Shown here in pieces: positions 37,941 through 47,299 of a DNA stretch of 64,000 nt. Numbering within the stretch: position 1 is the stretch's first letter; every line of letters begins with the position of its first letter. This DNA is from Kumtagia ephedrae. GTDB taxonomy: Bacteria; Pseudomonadota; Alphaproteobacteria; Rhizobiales; Rhizobiaceae. Made by a program: the position numbers and the translations under genes. The notes under the pieces are model-generated. The model made no database searches. It was given only the letters and a program-made list of their open reading frames with translations, and had not been told where the DNA came from. The stretch spans positions 124,001 through 188,000 of the forward strand of contig NZ_PXYK01000001.1 of assembly GCF_003012745.1 (NCBI RefSeq). The letters run 5' to 3'.

Positions 37941-39272
37941 TCAGGCGGCTGCCGTCCCGGATCGCCGCTTGCGGGCGTAGTGGCGGAACAGCCTTTGCCC
38001 CGGCATCTCGATCAGCCGGTAGGTCATCCAGCTCATGCCGATCACCGCGGCGACCATCGCCAGCATCAGCAGGTCGCCGAGGTAAGGATTGCCGGCGTCT
38101 ATGCCGGCACCGTAGCGCGCGGTTTTGCCGACCTGCGTGATCAGATGCGTGCCGGCCGCGATGTCGAGCAGCCGGGCAAGGTTGGTGAAGCGCAACTGCA
38201 CGAACATGTGCGTCATGTAGAGCGAATAGGAGATCAGGCCGAGGAAGAGCAGCGGCCGGATTCTCAGCAGTCGGCTGACGAGGCCGCGCTCGACGGCGAA
38301 GACGGCGACGATGCCGCAATAGACGGCGGGCATGGCGTAGGCGAACGGGGTGGTCCACACCGTCACCGCGATCCACAGGGCGGCCACGGCGAGTGCCAGC
38401 TCGACAAAGGTCCAGCGCGGGTCCGGATGCGAGGCGCCGCCGGCGGAAGCCCGCAAGGCGAGGATCCGTTGCCCTGCCAGCACGTAGAGCACTGCCCCGG
38501 CCGAAAAGCCGTAGAGCGCCCGGACCGCGCCCATCCGCGCCGTCGTCCCCATGCCGAGATCGGAGAAGGCGGCAAGCAGCAGCGGGGCGGCGACGAGCAA
38601 CGCCGCGAATATCCAGCCGGCGCGCCGGCGCAGCAGCAGAACGCCGGTGCCGAAGGCGATATAGGCGATGAACTCCGCCGAGATGCTCCAGGACGGCGTG
38701 TTCCAGGTGAGCAGGCCGTCCGGCCTGAGGGCGTGCAGGAGCAGCAGGTTGGCGGGGATGGTCGACGGCGCGTTGCCTTCCGAAAAGGCGGGATCGACCG
38801 GATTGCCCAGGCCGGGAACGAAAGCCTTCATCCCCTCGAAGGCGAGAAACAGGCCGAACATGAACAGATGCAGAGGATAGAGGCGGCCGAGGCGAAGAAA
38901 GACGAACTTGCCGAAATCGCCGCCGTCGCGGATGCGGCCGCAATAGGCGTGGGCGATGACGAAGCCGGACAGCACGAAGAAGAAATCGACCATCGCCTCG
39001 CCCGACCGCACCAGCGGAAAGTCGCGGATATGGCTGACGATCTGCCCGTGGAACAGCACGACCAGCAGGGCGGCGATACCCCGCCAGCTGTCGAGCGCCT
39101 CGAAGCGGACCGCTCCCGCACCGGCCGGCGAGGTCGCGACCGCATCGCGCGGCCATGCCTTCAAATGGACATTCAAGACCCTGCTTCCGCCGTGCCATAC
39201 CTGCACAAGGGCCGGTGCGCGCCGCCCGGCATCGAGACGACAAGCAAGGCTCGGGCCATGCAGGGCACGCAT
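37941..39272 (-). CDS. Acyltransferase 3 family membrane protein (OafA/ExoZ-like)
   Basis: Inner-membrane acyltransferase, up to 443 residues with about 10 hydrophobic segments, of the family that O-acetylates exopolysaccharide, lipopolysaccharide or small glycans. Seen are the opening FEALDSWRGIAALLVVLFH, the motif AMVDFFFVLSGFVIAHAY, FLRLGRLYPLHLFMF with the conserved Arg, and SWSISAEFIAYIAFG. The true start is unsure: ATG 39272 leaves 55 residues before the domain, and a TTG at 39176 with GGAAGCAGGG upstream would be tighter. It could act on the polysaccharide made by the locus at 45-56 kb, an inference. Confidence 0.88.
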   Translation of the reverse strand: MRALHGPSLACRLDAGRRAPALVQVWHGGSRVLNVHLKAWPRDAVATSPAGAGAVRFEALDSWRGIAALLVVLFHGQIVSHIRDFPLVRSGEAMVDFFFVLSGFVIAHAYCGRIRDGGDFGKFVFLRLGRLYPLHLFMFGLFLAFEGMKAFVPGLGNPVDPAFSEGNAPSTIPANLLLLHALRPDGLLTWNTPSWSISAEFIAYIAFGTGVLLLRRRAGWIFAALLVAAPLLLAAFSDLGMGTTARMGAVRALYGFSAGAVLYVLAGQRILALRASAGGASHPDPRWTFVELALAVAALWIAVTVWTTPFAYAMPAVYCGIVAVFAVERGLVSRLLRIRPLLFLGLISYSLYMTHMFVQLRFTNLARLLDIAAGTHLITQVGKTARYGAGIDAGNPYLGDLLMLAMVAAVIGMSWMTYRLIEMPGQRLFRHYARKRRSGTAAA

Positions 39273-39373
39273 GCGGGCATGCCCCTCGGCAATTTCGCAT
39301 CGTGGTTACGAGCACTATTTGCGGCGAGCCGGCGGGCATGCGGCGATCGGCAACGAAAACCCTGCCCCGCCCT

Positions 39374-40393
39374 TCAGTTGGTCAGGCCATAGGGAATGCG
39401 GTAGCCGTTGCTCTCCAGCCACTCGATCGCTGCTTTGGGCTCGTCGGTCTGGATGACAGTGGCGCCGCGCTCGGCCCAGTAGCCGTAGACCTCCTCGGGA
39501 AACCCGGCCTGCACGGCCAGCTCGTCACCGCGGCCGCGGGCGACGAAGCCGCTCGGTAGATTGACGATCGGATAGGTGTTGACCCACAAGTGCCAGTCGC
39601 CGCGCACCGCGACCGCGCGGGCTCGGGCGCCGAACAGCGGGCCGGCATTCTCCGACAGCTGGCGCCGCTCGCCGCGCCAGGCAACCATTTCGACGATGTC
39701 GGCGGCGAAGGCCGCGGTCGCGGTCTCGATGAAGCGCGGATCCTCCACCGCGTCGTCGGCGATGATCGGCATGAAGCGGGTATCCGGCCCGGCAGCACCG
39801 ACCGCCGCCCTGATCGCCGCGAGCCGTTCGGCGCTCCAGACGTTCTCCTTGACGATCACCTCGTCGGCCATGCCCAGGCCGCGCGCCACCGCGATCATGC
39901 CGGCGATGTGGTCGGGGCCGAGCTTGTTGTCGATGTTGACGAGCACATCGCCCCTGGTCAGCGCCAGCATCTCGGCCAGCGTCGGCACGACCTCGCCGGT
40001 CGCCTGGCCGGTGCCTTCGATCACCAGCCGGCAGGTCTTGAGTTCGGCAAGCGTGCGTTGCTTGACCTCGCCTCGGCACGACGTGGTGCGATCGAGGCCG
40101 TCATCATGCATGACCACGTATTCGCCGTCCTTCGAGGCCCTGACGTCGAGCTCGACCATCTCGACGCCCAGCGCGATGGCATGGCGGACGCCGGCGCGCG
40201 AATTCTCGGCCCAGCGGATGGCGCCGTCCTCCTTCCAGCCGCCGCGATGCGCGACGATCATCACGTGGTCGCGCCAGCGGTTGGCGTTCTCCAGCCTTTC
40301 GAGGATTTCCCGCGTCCGGCCGCCTTCGGCGGCAACCGGGGTGGTCATGGCAGCCAGGACGAGCGCCAGGCTGGCAAAGATCGATCGGCGCAT
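39374..40393 (-). CDS. Glycerophosphodiester phosphodiesterase family, secreted
   Basis: 339 residues with a signal peptide (MRRSIFASLALVLAAMTTPVAA). The GDPD TIM-barrel core shows IVAHRGGWKED (first His-Arg), MVELDVRASKDGEYVVMHDD (metal Glu/Asp and second His), DVLVNIDNKLG, and near the C-terminus GATVIQTDEPKAAIEWLES. Periplasmic hydrolysis of glycerophosphodiesters to glycerol-3-phosphate is the usual role. No ABC uptake genes are nearby. ATG 40393 is fixed by the signal peptide; the longer frame is rejected. Divergent from speB. Confidence 0.87.
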   Translation of the reverse strand: MRRSIFASLALVLAAMTTPVAAEGGRTREILERLENANRWRDHVMIVAHRGGWKEDGAIRWAENSRAGVRHAIALGVEMVELDVRASKDGEYVVMHDDGLDRTTSCRGEVKQRTLAELKTCRLVIEGTGQATGEVVPTLAEMLALTRGDVLVNIDNKLGPDHIAGMIAVARGLGMADEVIVKENVWSAERLAAIRAAVGAAGPDTRFMPIIADDAVEDPRFIETATAAFAADIVEMVAWRGERRQLSENAGPLFGARARAVAVRGDWHLWVNTYPIVNLPSGFVARGRGDELAVQAGFPEEVYGYWAERGATVIQTDEPKAAIEWLESNGYRIPYGLTN

Positions 40394-40556
40394 CGATTCG
40401 CTCCGGTCCGGACCCTCTTCGGCCCGGCAGATAGCGGCGGGCCGTGACAGCCGCGTGAACGAAGCCGGCGCACGACCGCCTGTCCGGCGGCCAATCTTTT
40501 CGGTTGCGCAGGCGTCGCATTCCGCCAATAGCTGGCGCCGCGAAACATGAGGGAGA

Positions 40557-41567
40557 ATGGAAAGCATGCCTTCAAACGCGATCGATCACGCCTTCACCGC
40601 CCGCTCCGACACCGAGCGGGCGAGCGACCCGACCTATGCCGGGGCGCTGTCCTTCATGCGCCGTCGCTATACCAAGACGCTGAAGGGCGCTGACGCCGTG
40701 ATCTGGGGCATTCCGTTCGACGCGGCCGTGAGCAACCGGCCCGGCGCGCGCTTCGGGCCGCAGGCCATCCGCCGCGCCTCGGCCATCTTCGACAACGACC
40801 CGCAATATCCGTTCCATCTCGACCTGTTCGAGAAGCTCGCCGTGGTCGACTACGGCGACTGCCGGCTGGACTACGGCAACCACCACAAGACGCCGGCGAC
40901 GATCGAACGGGAGGCGGCGAAGATCCTGAAGTCCGGCGCGTTCTTGCTGACGCTCGGCGGAGACCATTATGTCACCTGGCCGCTCCTGCAGGCCCATGCG
41001 GCGGTGCACGGGCCGCTGGCGCTGGTGCAGTTCGACGCACACCAGGACACCTGGTTCGACGAGGACAAGCGCATCGACCACGGCTCCTTCGTGGCGCGCG
41101 CCGTGCGCGCCGGCATCATCGACCCCGGCCGCTCCATCCAGATCGGCATCCGCACCCACGCGCCGGCGGATTGCGGCATAAAGATCCTCTACGGTCACGA
41201 GGTCGAGGAGATGCGCGCCTCCGACATCGCCTATGCGATCGTGGAACGTACCGGCGGGCACAAGACCTATGTCACCTTCGACATCGACTGCCTCGACCCG
41301 GCCTTCGCGCCCGGGACCGGCACGCCGGTGGCCGGCGGGCCGTCCTCGGCCAAAATCTTCTCGGTTCTGCGCCAGCTCGGCCAACTCGACATCGTCGGCG
41401 CCGATGTGGTCGAGGTTGCACCGGCCTACGACCATGCCGATATAACGGCGATCGCCGGCTCCACGGTGGCGCAGCACTATCTCGGCCTGCTGGCGGAGCG
41501 GAAAGCCCGGCTCGCCGACATGAACAACAACGGCGCTGCCGGGCTGAATCACGGAACCGGCATATAG
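40557..41567 (+). CDS. speB: Agmatinase (ureohydrolase family)
   Basis: Mn2+-dependent hydrolase, 336 residues, of the arginase/agmatinase family. All three metal motifs are present: TLGGDHYV (134-137), VQFDAHQDT (160-164) and the late DIDCLDPAFAPGTGTPVAGG. These follow the agmatinase rather than the arginase pattern, although substrate choice within the family is not certain. ATG 40557 follows GAGGGAGA closely; ATG 40566 is an alternative three residues in. It lies 35 bp upstream of argC, as in Sinorhizobium, suggesting a link to arginine/polyamine metabolism. Confidence 0.9.
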   Translation: MESMPSNAIDHAFTARSDTERASDPTYAGALSFMRRRYTKTLKGADAVIWGIPFDAAVSNRPGARFGPQAIRRASAIFDNDPQYPFHLDLFEKLAVVDYGDCRLDYGNHHKTPATIEREAAKILKSGAFLLTLGGDHYVTWPLLQAHAAVHGPLALVQFDAHQDTWFDEDKRIDHGSFVARAVRAGIIDPGRSIQIGIRTHAPADCGIKILYGHEVEEMRASDIAYAIVERTGGHKTYVTFDIDCLDPAFAPGTGTPVAGGPSSAKIFSVLRQLGQLDIVGADVVEVAPAYDHADITAIAGSTVAQHYLGLLAERKARLADMNNNGAAGLNHGTGI

Positions 41568-41602
41568 TCTTGGTTTCTCGGACAATTTTGAACGGACGCG
41601 GC

Positions 41603-42526
41603 ATGAAACCCAAAATCTTCATCGACGGCGAACACGGCACCACCGGACTGCAGATCCGCGCGCGGCTGGCGGGACGCGGCGATCTCGAGATCATTTCGGT
41701 GCCGCTCGAGCGCCGCAAGGATGCGTCGGCCCGCGCCGAGTTGCTGAACGCCGCCGACGTCGCCATTCTCTGCCTGCCCGACGACGCGGCGAAGGAAAGC
41801 GTGTCACTGATCGAGAACGACAAGACGCGGGTGATCGACGCCTCCACCGCGCACCGCGTCGCCGACGGCTGGACCTACGGTTTTGCCGAGATGGACAGGG
41901 AGCAGGGCAAGGCGATCGCCGCGGCGAAGCGCGTCGCCAACCCCGGCTGCTGGCCGCAAGGGCCGATCGCCACGCTCAGGCCGCTGATCAAGGCCGGCCT
42001 GCTGCCGGCCGACCTGCCGGTCTCGATGAACGGCATCTCCGGCTATTCCGGCGGCGGCCGCGCCATGATCGAGGATTATAAGGGCAAGGGCGAGGACGCA
42101 CCCGAATTCTTCCCCTACGGCCTCACCTTCCAGCACAAGCACGTGCCGGAACTGAAGACATATGCCGGCCTTTCCCGCGATCCGCTGATGCAGCCGGTGG
42201 TCGGCAATTTCGCGCAAGGCATGATCACCATGGTGCCGCTGCAGCTCGGCACGCTGAACCGCGTTCCCAAGGGCGCGGAACTGCATGCCGCGCTCGCCGA
42301 CCACTATGCCGGGATCGACGGCGACGTCGAGGTCGCCCCCTTCGCGGCGACGGAGCGCCTGCCGGAGCTCGAGCCGGAGCGCTACAACGACACCAACAAG
42401 ATGAAGCTCTACGTCTTCGCCAACGATGCCAGGGCTCAGGCGGTGCTGGTCGCCGTCTACGACAATCTCGGCAAGGGGGCATCGGGGGCGGCGGTGCAGA
42501 ATCTCGATCTGATGCTGAGAAGCTAG
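41603..42526 (+). CDS. argC: N-acetyl-gamma-glutamyl-phosphate reductase
   Basis: Third step of arginine synthesis, NADPH-dependent. The 307-residue length and KIFIDGEHGTTGLQIRARLA opening define the short type 2 ArgC. The catalytic Cys is in VANPGCWPQGPIATL; the later SGYSGGGRAMIEDYKG and FQHKHVPE are family marks. It follows speB by 35 bp on the same strand. ATG 41603 gives MKPKIFIDGE, the family start. Confidence 0.95.
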   Translation: MKPKIFIDGEHGTTGLQIRARLAGRGDLEIISVPLERRKDASARAELLNAADVAILCLPDDAAKESVSLIENDKTRVIDASTAHRVADGWTYGFAEMDREQGKAIAAAKRVANPGCWPQGPIATLRPLIKAGLLPADLPVSMNGISGYSGGGRAMIEDYKGKGEDAPEFFPYGLTFQHKHVPELKTYAGLSRDPLMQPVVGNFAQGMITMVPLQLGTLNRVPKGAELHAALADHYAGIDGDVEVAPFAATERLPELEPERYNDTNKMKLYVFANDARAQAVLVAVYDNLGKGASGAAVQNLDLMLRS

Positions 42527-42622
42527 AGCTATCCCGTCGCGCAGGAGCACGCGCTGATCCGACCGGCTCGTTGCCCCCCAATCGCCGTGCAAGGCGATGC
42601 GGGCAGGCGCCGGTCTGTCAGA

Positions 42623-43474
42623 ATGGACGACCGAATGGATTCTCCCGTCTTTCCACTGCGCTGGAACGTCAGCGAGCCAGTCCTCCTCACCGAAACGTTT
42701 TCGAGCCGGATCTGGACGGTGCGGCTGGCAGACGGCACGCCGGCCATCGTCAAGAACCTGAAGCCGGTCAACGACGTGTGGGACGAGCTGCGCGGCGCTC
42801 ACTATCTGTCATGGCGAGACGGCGAAGGCGCGGTCCGGCTGCTCGGGCGCGATGGCCAGCGCATGCTGCTCGAGCATGGCGGCGACCGGCTGCTGTCGCA
42901 GGATGTCGCGGAAAAGGGCGACGTCTTCGCCACCGAGGTAGCTGCCGACGTGATGGAGCGGCTGCTCTCACCGTCGGACATCCCCTATCCCGCCGACCTG
43001 CAGCCGCTCAGGGAACGTTTCCGCAGCCTGTTCAGGAATGCGAGGATCGATCGCGACGCCGGCAAGCCGAGCCTCTATGTCGAGGCGGCAAATATCGCCG
43101 AACGGCTCTTGTCCAATCCGCGGGAGGTGCGGCCGCTGCATGGCGACCTGCACCATCAAAACGTCCTGTTCGGGCTGCGCGGCTGGCTGGCGATCGACCC
43201 GAAGGGCGTGCTCGGCGATCCCGGCTTCGACGCCGGCAACGTCTTCTACAATCCGCTGGACAGGGACGATCTCTGCCTCGATCCGGAGCGCATCGCCCGC
43301 ATGGCCAACGTCTTCGCCCGGACGCTGACGCAGCATCCGACGGCAATCCTCGACCACGCCTTCGCCTATGGTTGCCTCTCCGCCGCCTGGCACGCGGAGG
43401 ACGGCCAACCCGTCGAGGAACAGCGCACGCTCGCGATCGCTCGGGCGATCCGCGAGGTCGCCGTCAGGCTGTGA
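42623..43474 (+). CDS. APH(6)/StrB-like aminoglycoside phosphotransferase family protein
   Basis: 283 residues with the protein-kinase-like APH fold. The catalytic loop is [15 protein letters not shown] and the DFG-equivalent is [27 protein letters not shown] follows, all in the pattern of streptomycin/hydroxyurea phosphotransferases of the APH(6) group. Chromosomal rhizobial members are common and mostly untested, so resistance should not be assumed. ATG 42623 (MDDRMDSPV) or 42635 are both possible. Its 3' end overlaps that of ctaA by 11 bp on the opposite strand. Confidence 0.85.
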   Translation: MDDRMDSPVFPLRWNVSEPVLLTETFSSRIWTVRLADGTPAIVKNLKPVNDVWDELRGAHYLSWRDGEGAVRLLGRDGQRMLLEHGGDRLLSQDVAEKGDVFATEVAADVMERLLSPSDIPYPADLQPLRERFRSLFRNARIDRDAGKPSLYVEAANIAERLLSNPREVRPLHGDLHHQNVLFGLRGWLAIDPKGVLGDPGFDAGNVFYNPLDRDDLCLDPERIARMANVFARTLTQHPTAILDHAFAYGCLSAAWHAEDGQPVEEQRTLAIARAIREVAVRL

Positions 43475-44558
43475 GCCTCGCCTCTCCCGGCAGAGGATAG
43501 CTGCCCGCGCAGCCGCGCCAGTGCGCGGTGGCGAAGATCAGCACCACCATGGCAAAGCCCTGGTGCAGCAGCGCCCAATGCATGTGCGCCTGGGCGAGCA
43601 AGGTGCCGACGCCGATCGCCGCCTGACCGAGCACGAGCGCGGCCAGAACCCAGGCGCGCCGCGCATGCGTCGTCCCCGGCAGCGCCCTCGACGTGGCGAA
43701 GGCATGCCAGAGGGCGGCGGCCAGCAGGGCATAGGCGAACATCCGGTGCACGAACTGCACGGTCTTGGGATTCTCGAAGAAATTGCGCCAGGCCGGATCG
43801 ATGACGAAGAGGTCGCCGGGAACGACGGCGCCGTCCATCAGCGGCCAGGTGTTGTAGGAGAGCCCGGCATGCAGGCCGGCGACCAGCGCGCCGAGATAGA
43901 TCTGCACCAGCACGAGCAGCACCATGATGCCGGCGAGGCGCCGCACGCCCCTGCCGGCTGGCGCCTCGGAGTGCACGGCCAGCCCGCGCGCGATCCAGGT
44001 GACCGCCATGATGATGATGCAGGCGAGCGTCAGATGCGTCGCCAGCCGGTACTGGCTGACGGACACGCGCTCGACCAGGCCGGAGGCGACCATCCACCAG
44101 CCGATGAAGCCCTGCAGCCCGCCGAGCGCCAGCAGCCCTAACAGGCGCGGCTTCAGCCGGCTTTCCAGCCGCCCGGAGATCCAGAACAGGACGAGCGGGA
44201 TGGCGACGAGGAAACCGACGCCGCGCGCCAGCAGCCGATGCGCCCACTCCCACCAGAAGATGCCCTTGAACTCGTCGAGCGTCATGCCCTTGTTGATCTG
44301 CTCGTATTGCGGGATCTGCCGGTATTTCTGGAACTCCTCCTGCCATTCGGTGTGGTTGAGAGGCGGGATGACGCCGTGGATCGGCTTCCATTCGGTGATC
44401 GACAGGCCCGAGCCGGTCATTCGGGTGGCCCCGCCCACCATCACCAGCGCGAACAGCACGACCAGCACGACATAGAGCCAGCCGCGCACCAGCGCCCGGT
44501 TGCGCAGCAGGCGGTCGCGCTCGGCGAGCGGCGGGCGGCTGTCGGTTATTGCGGCCAT
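43464..44558 (-). CDS. ctaA: Heme A synthase (COX15/CtaA)
   Basis: Integral membrane enzyme that converts heme O to heme A for aa3-type cytochrome oxidase. The protein has 364 residues and eight predicted membrane segments. Heme-ligand His residues and family motifs are visible: [57 protein letters not shown] and [16 protein letters not shown] 44558 is chosen; the longer frame has no support. ctaA next to argC and a DUF2842 gene is the normal rhizobial order. Confidence 0.95.
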   Translation of the reverse strand: MAAITDSRPPLAERDRLLRNRALVRGWLYVVLVVLFALVMVGGATRMTGSGLSITEWKPIHGVIPPLNHTEWQEEFQKYRQIPQYEQINKGMTLDEFKGIFWWEWAHRLLARGVGFLVAIPLVLFWISGRLESRLKPRLLGLLALGGLQGFIGWWMVASGLVERVSVSQYRLATHLTLACIIIMAVTWIARGLAVHSEAPAGRGVRRLAGIMVLLVLVQIYLGALVAGLHAGLSYNTWPLMDGAVVPGDLFVIDPAWRNFFENPKTVQFVHRMFAYALLAAALWHAFATSRALPGTTHARRAWVLAALVLGQAAIGVGTLLAQAHMHWALLHQGFAMVVLIFATAHWRGCAGSYPLPGEARLTA

Positions 44559-44706
44559 GGGTCGACGTCCGGCTTCCAGAAACCCGCGAGTGGTGGACCA
44601 GCAGTCAATGCCTTGCAAGCCCGCGCCGCGCGACACGCCGTCGCGCGGGCGGCTATTGGTTGCGCTGCCCGCCGCACCAGACTATCGGAACGGGCAAGGA
44701 GAGAAA

Positions 44707-44916
44707 ATGCCGATCCGCCTGAAGAAACTCATCGGGACCGTGCTCCTGGTCACCCTCGTCATCGTCTATGCGATCGTGGCGACGATCGTGGCTGTGGCGC
44801 AGCTGTCGCAATCCGGACCGCTGGCGCATTTCGCCTTCTTCCTGTTGGGGGGGCTGGTGTGGATCCTGCCGGCCATGGGCATCATCAAATGGATGATGCT
44901 GCCGCCGAAACCCTGA
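44707..44916 (+). CDS. DUF2842 small membrane protein
   Basis: 69 residues with two membrane segments (about 8-30 and 41-63) and the family ending LPAMGIIKWMMLPPKP. Found in alphaproteobacteria next to ctaA, so a role in respiratory membrane assembly has some contextual support, but none has been shown that I know of. ATG 44707 follows GGAGAAA. The longer frame from 44500 is not used. It converges with the deacetylase gene, 6 bp apart. Confidence 0.82.
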   Translation: MPIRLKKLIGTVLLVTLVIVYAIVATIVAVAQLSQSGPLAHFAFFLLGGLVWILPAMGIIKWMMLPPKP

Positions 44917-44922
44917 GCCGGG

Positions 44923-45975
44923 TCAGACCGTCACCACCATCTTGCCGGCATTGGCGAGCGGCGTGGTCACGCCGGACAGCATGGTGCGGATATGCGCTAC
45001 GCGCTGGTAGCGGCCGTTGACGGAAATGCGCGGCAGCGCAAGCAGGTGGCGCGCATGCTCGGCCTGCAGCACGCCGTGCCGGGTGGTCACCGCCGAGGCG
45101 AAGCCGGCCTCTTGCGCGAGTTTCACCTCGCGGCAGCCCACCGCGCTGGCGTAGCCGTAGGGATAGGCCATGTGCCGCGGCCGCTGCCCGATCTTCTCCT
45201 CGATCACGTCGGCGGCGCCGGCGATCTGGCGGCGTGCCTCGTCCTCGTCGAGGCGACGCAGATTGTGATGATTGAGCGTGTGCGCGCCGATCGTGACCAG
45301 CGGATGCCGGGCCATCTCGCCGATCTCGTGCCAGTCCATCAGCGATCTGCGGCCCGGCTCGAGCGGATCGACGCCATGCCGCTCGGCGAGGGCACTCAGA
45401 AAGGCGGGGGTTTCCCTTTCCGCCACCCGCCGTCCGAGATGATCGTGCAGCCATGCATTCGACGCCAGGCGTTTGGCCGGTGTCGAGCAATCCAGGACAA
45501 CCTCTCCGGCGGCAGTCGGCACCCTCACCTGCGCATTGCGCTCGACGATCTCCTCGACGACGTCCCACCACAGGAAGGCCGTGCCGTCGATCAGCGCCGG
45601 CGCGACATAGACGGCGATCGGCACGCCATGGCGCTCCAGGACCGGCAAGGCTTCAACGAGATTGTCGCGATAGCCGTCGTCCGCCGTCATCACGGCGAAA
45701 TTGCCGCCGCCGGCACCCATGTGCCCGAGCGCGTCGTCCAGGGTGACGAAGCGGTAGCCGTCCGCCTTCATGCCGGTGATCAGCTCGTCGAGAAAGTCCG
45801 GGGCGATGGTGAGGTGCCGGTTCATCCCGTGCGGCCGGGCCGGGCTGGCGGTGACGCGATGCAGCATCAGGATGGCGCCGACACCGCCGACGAACGGACG
45901 CACCAGCGGGGCGAGCCCGGAATATCTGGCGAGGTTGAGCGCCAGCTTCCGGATCGCCTCTCCCGCGTCGAGCAT
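44923..45975 (-). CDS. Polysaccharide deacetylase family protein
   Basis: 350 residues with a NodB-homology domain. GAILMLHRVTAS begins the fold; VMTADDGYRDNLVEALP carries the Asp-Asp pair; HPLVTIGAHTLNHHNLRRLD carries the metal-binding His residues; HMAYPYGYASAVG follows. An internal segment VMTADDGYRDN replaces the usual TFDDG. No signal peptide is evident, so action may be cytoplasmic or the N-terminus may be anchored by its hydrophobic stretch near residues 25-40. It is divergent from the CelD-like gene and probably belongs to the exopolysaccharide locus. Confidence 0.88.
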   Translation of the reverse strand: MLDAGEAIRKLALNLARYSGLAPLVRPFVGGVGAILMLHRVTASPARPHGMNRHLTIAPDFLDELITGMKADGYRFVTLDDALGHMGAGGGNFAVMTADDGYRDNLVEALPVLERHGVPIAVYVAPALIDGTAFLWWDVVEEIVERNAQVRVPTAAGEVVLDCSTPAKRLASNAWLHDHLGRRVAERETPAFLSALAERHGVDPLEPGRRSLMDWHEIGEMARHPLVTIGAHTLNHHNLRRLDEDEARRQIAGAADVIEEKIGQRPRHMAYPYGYASAVGCREVKLAQEAGFASAVTTRHGVLQAEHARHLLALPRISVNGRYQRVAHIRTMLSGVTTPLANAGKMVVTV

Positions 45976-46060
45976 TCATTCACCTTTTGCGTCTAGCCTT
46001 TGCACCAGGGAAGCTGCGACGCGGAGCCTCTCGCCCTGCTTACGCGCGAAGGATTGAAGG

Positions 46061-47281
46061 ATGGTTGACGCCGCGCTCGGAGCGACAGGACCGGCCGGCG
46101 CCGCCCTGACCGCCTCGCGGCCGACGATCCCGGCTGTCCGCATCAGCGCCGAGGCCGTTTCCGCCGAGACGATGGCCACTCTTGCAGCGCTCGCCCACAC
46201 GGGTATCTTCGCGCCGCCGCAAAGTCCTGCCTGGACAGGCGCATGGATCGCGGCGGTCGCTCCCGATACGCTCGCCGTCATCGTGGCCGAAGGCGACCGG
46301 CCGGTATTCGCGCTGGTGCTCGAAGTCGTGGGCAAGGGCCCGTGCCGGGTGGCCCGCTTTCCCGGCGGCACGCATGCCAACGGCAATTTCGCCCTCGCCG
46401 ATGCAAGTTGGCTCGCGACGGCGCAGCCGCGGGTGTTCCGCGACCTGGCGGCGGCCGTCAGGAGCGCACGCCCCGATATCGACCTGCTTGCCCTGGAACG
46501 GCTGCTGCCCGAGCTTGGCGGGCTGAGGAACCCGCTGCTCGCCTTGCCGCATTTCAAAAGCGCCAACCTGTCGCTCGCCGTTGGCCTGGACGGCGGATTC
46601 GCCAGGCTGGTCGCCGGGCGCAGCGGCAAGCACAAGCGCAAGAAGCACCGCTCGCAGGCGCGCAAATACGAGGCCGCCGGCGGCTTCCGGCGCATCGAGG
46701 CGGAGACGGAAGAGCAGGTGGACCGGCTGCTGCAAGCGTTCTTCGCCATGAAGGCGTGCCGCTTCCGCAAGGCCGGCATCGTCGACGTCTTCGCCGATCC
46801 CAGCGTCCAGGCCTTCTTCCGAAAACTGTTCCACGAGGCGCTGCCGCTCTCGCCGAAGCCCTTTGTGCTGCATGCGCTGGAGGTGGGTGGGGTGCCCCGC
46901 GCGGTCACCGGGTCGAGCCGCTGCGGCGACCGGCTGATCTGCGAGTTCGGAGCGATCGCCGACGACGAGGTCGCGCAGGCCAGCCCCGGCGAGTTCCTGT
47001 TCTTCGAGAACATTCGCGAGGCCTGCGAGGAAGGCCTCGCCGTCTACGACTTCAGCGTCGGCGACGAGCAATACAAGCGGCTGTGGTGCGATATCGAGAC
47101 CCAGCATCTCGACGTGCTGGTGCCGCTGACCCTGAAAGGCAGGCTGGTCGCCGGCATGATGCGACTGTTCGCCGGCATGAAGGCGCGGGTCAAGAACAGT
47201 CCGACGGTGTGGCGGCTGACCAAGGCATTGCGGCGGCGGGCAGTCGGCAACAAGGCCGATGCCGGCCCGGCCGAGGAGTAG
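46061..47281 (+). CDS. CelD/BioF2-like GNAT (FemAB-type) acyltransferase
   Basis: 406 residues. The C-terminal two thirds (about 190-360) form the FemAB/GNAT_6 (BioF2-like) domain, with KHRSQARKYEAAGGFRRIEA, AFFAMKACRFRKAGI, FLFFENIREACEEGLAVYDF and SVGDEQYKRLWCD, which match CelD-type proteins from rhizobial exopolysaccharide and cellulose loci. No signal peptide. The likely role is to acylate a polysaccharide precursor, by analogy only. It is convergent with the Wzz/ExoP-like gene (18 bp apart). Confidence 0.82.
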   Translation: MVDAALGATGPAGAALTASRPTIPAVRISAEAVSAETMATLAALAHTGIFAPPQSPAWTGAWIAAVAPDTLAVIVAEGDRPVFALVLEVVGKGPCRVARFPGGTHANGNFALADASWLATAQPRVFRDLAAAVRSARPDIDLLALERLLPELGGLRNPLLALPHFKSANLSLAVGLDGGFARLVAGRSGKHKRKKHRSQARKYEAAGGFRRIEAETEEQVDRLLQAFFAMKACRFRKAGIVDVFADPSVQAFFRKLFHEALPLSPKPFVLHALEVGGVPRAVTGSSRCGDRLICEFGAIADDEVAQASPGEFLFFENIREACEEGLAVYDFSVGDEQYKRLWCDIETQHLDVLVPLTLKGRLVAGMMRLFAGMKARVKNSPTVWRLTKALRRRAVGNKADAGPAEE

Positions 47282-47299
47282 CGCGCCGCAATGGCGATG

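Noticed and set aside
42623-43474. Acquired streptomycin resistance gene
   Set aside because: The protein has the APH(6)-like fold, but composition matches the chromosome, there is no mobile element beside it and it sits in a conserved region next to argC and ctaA.
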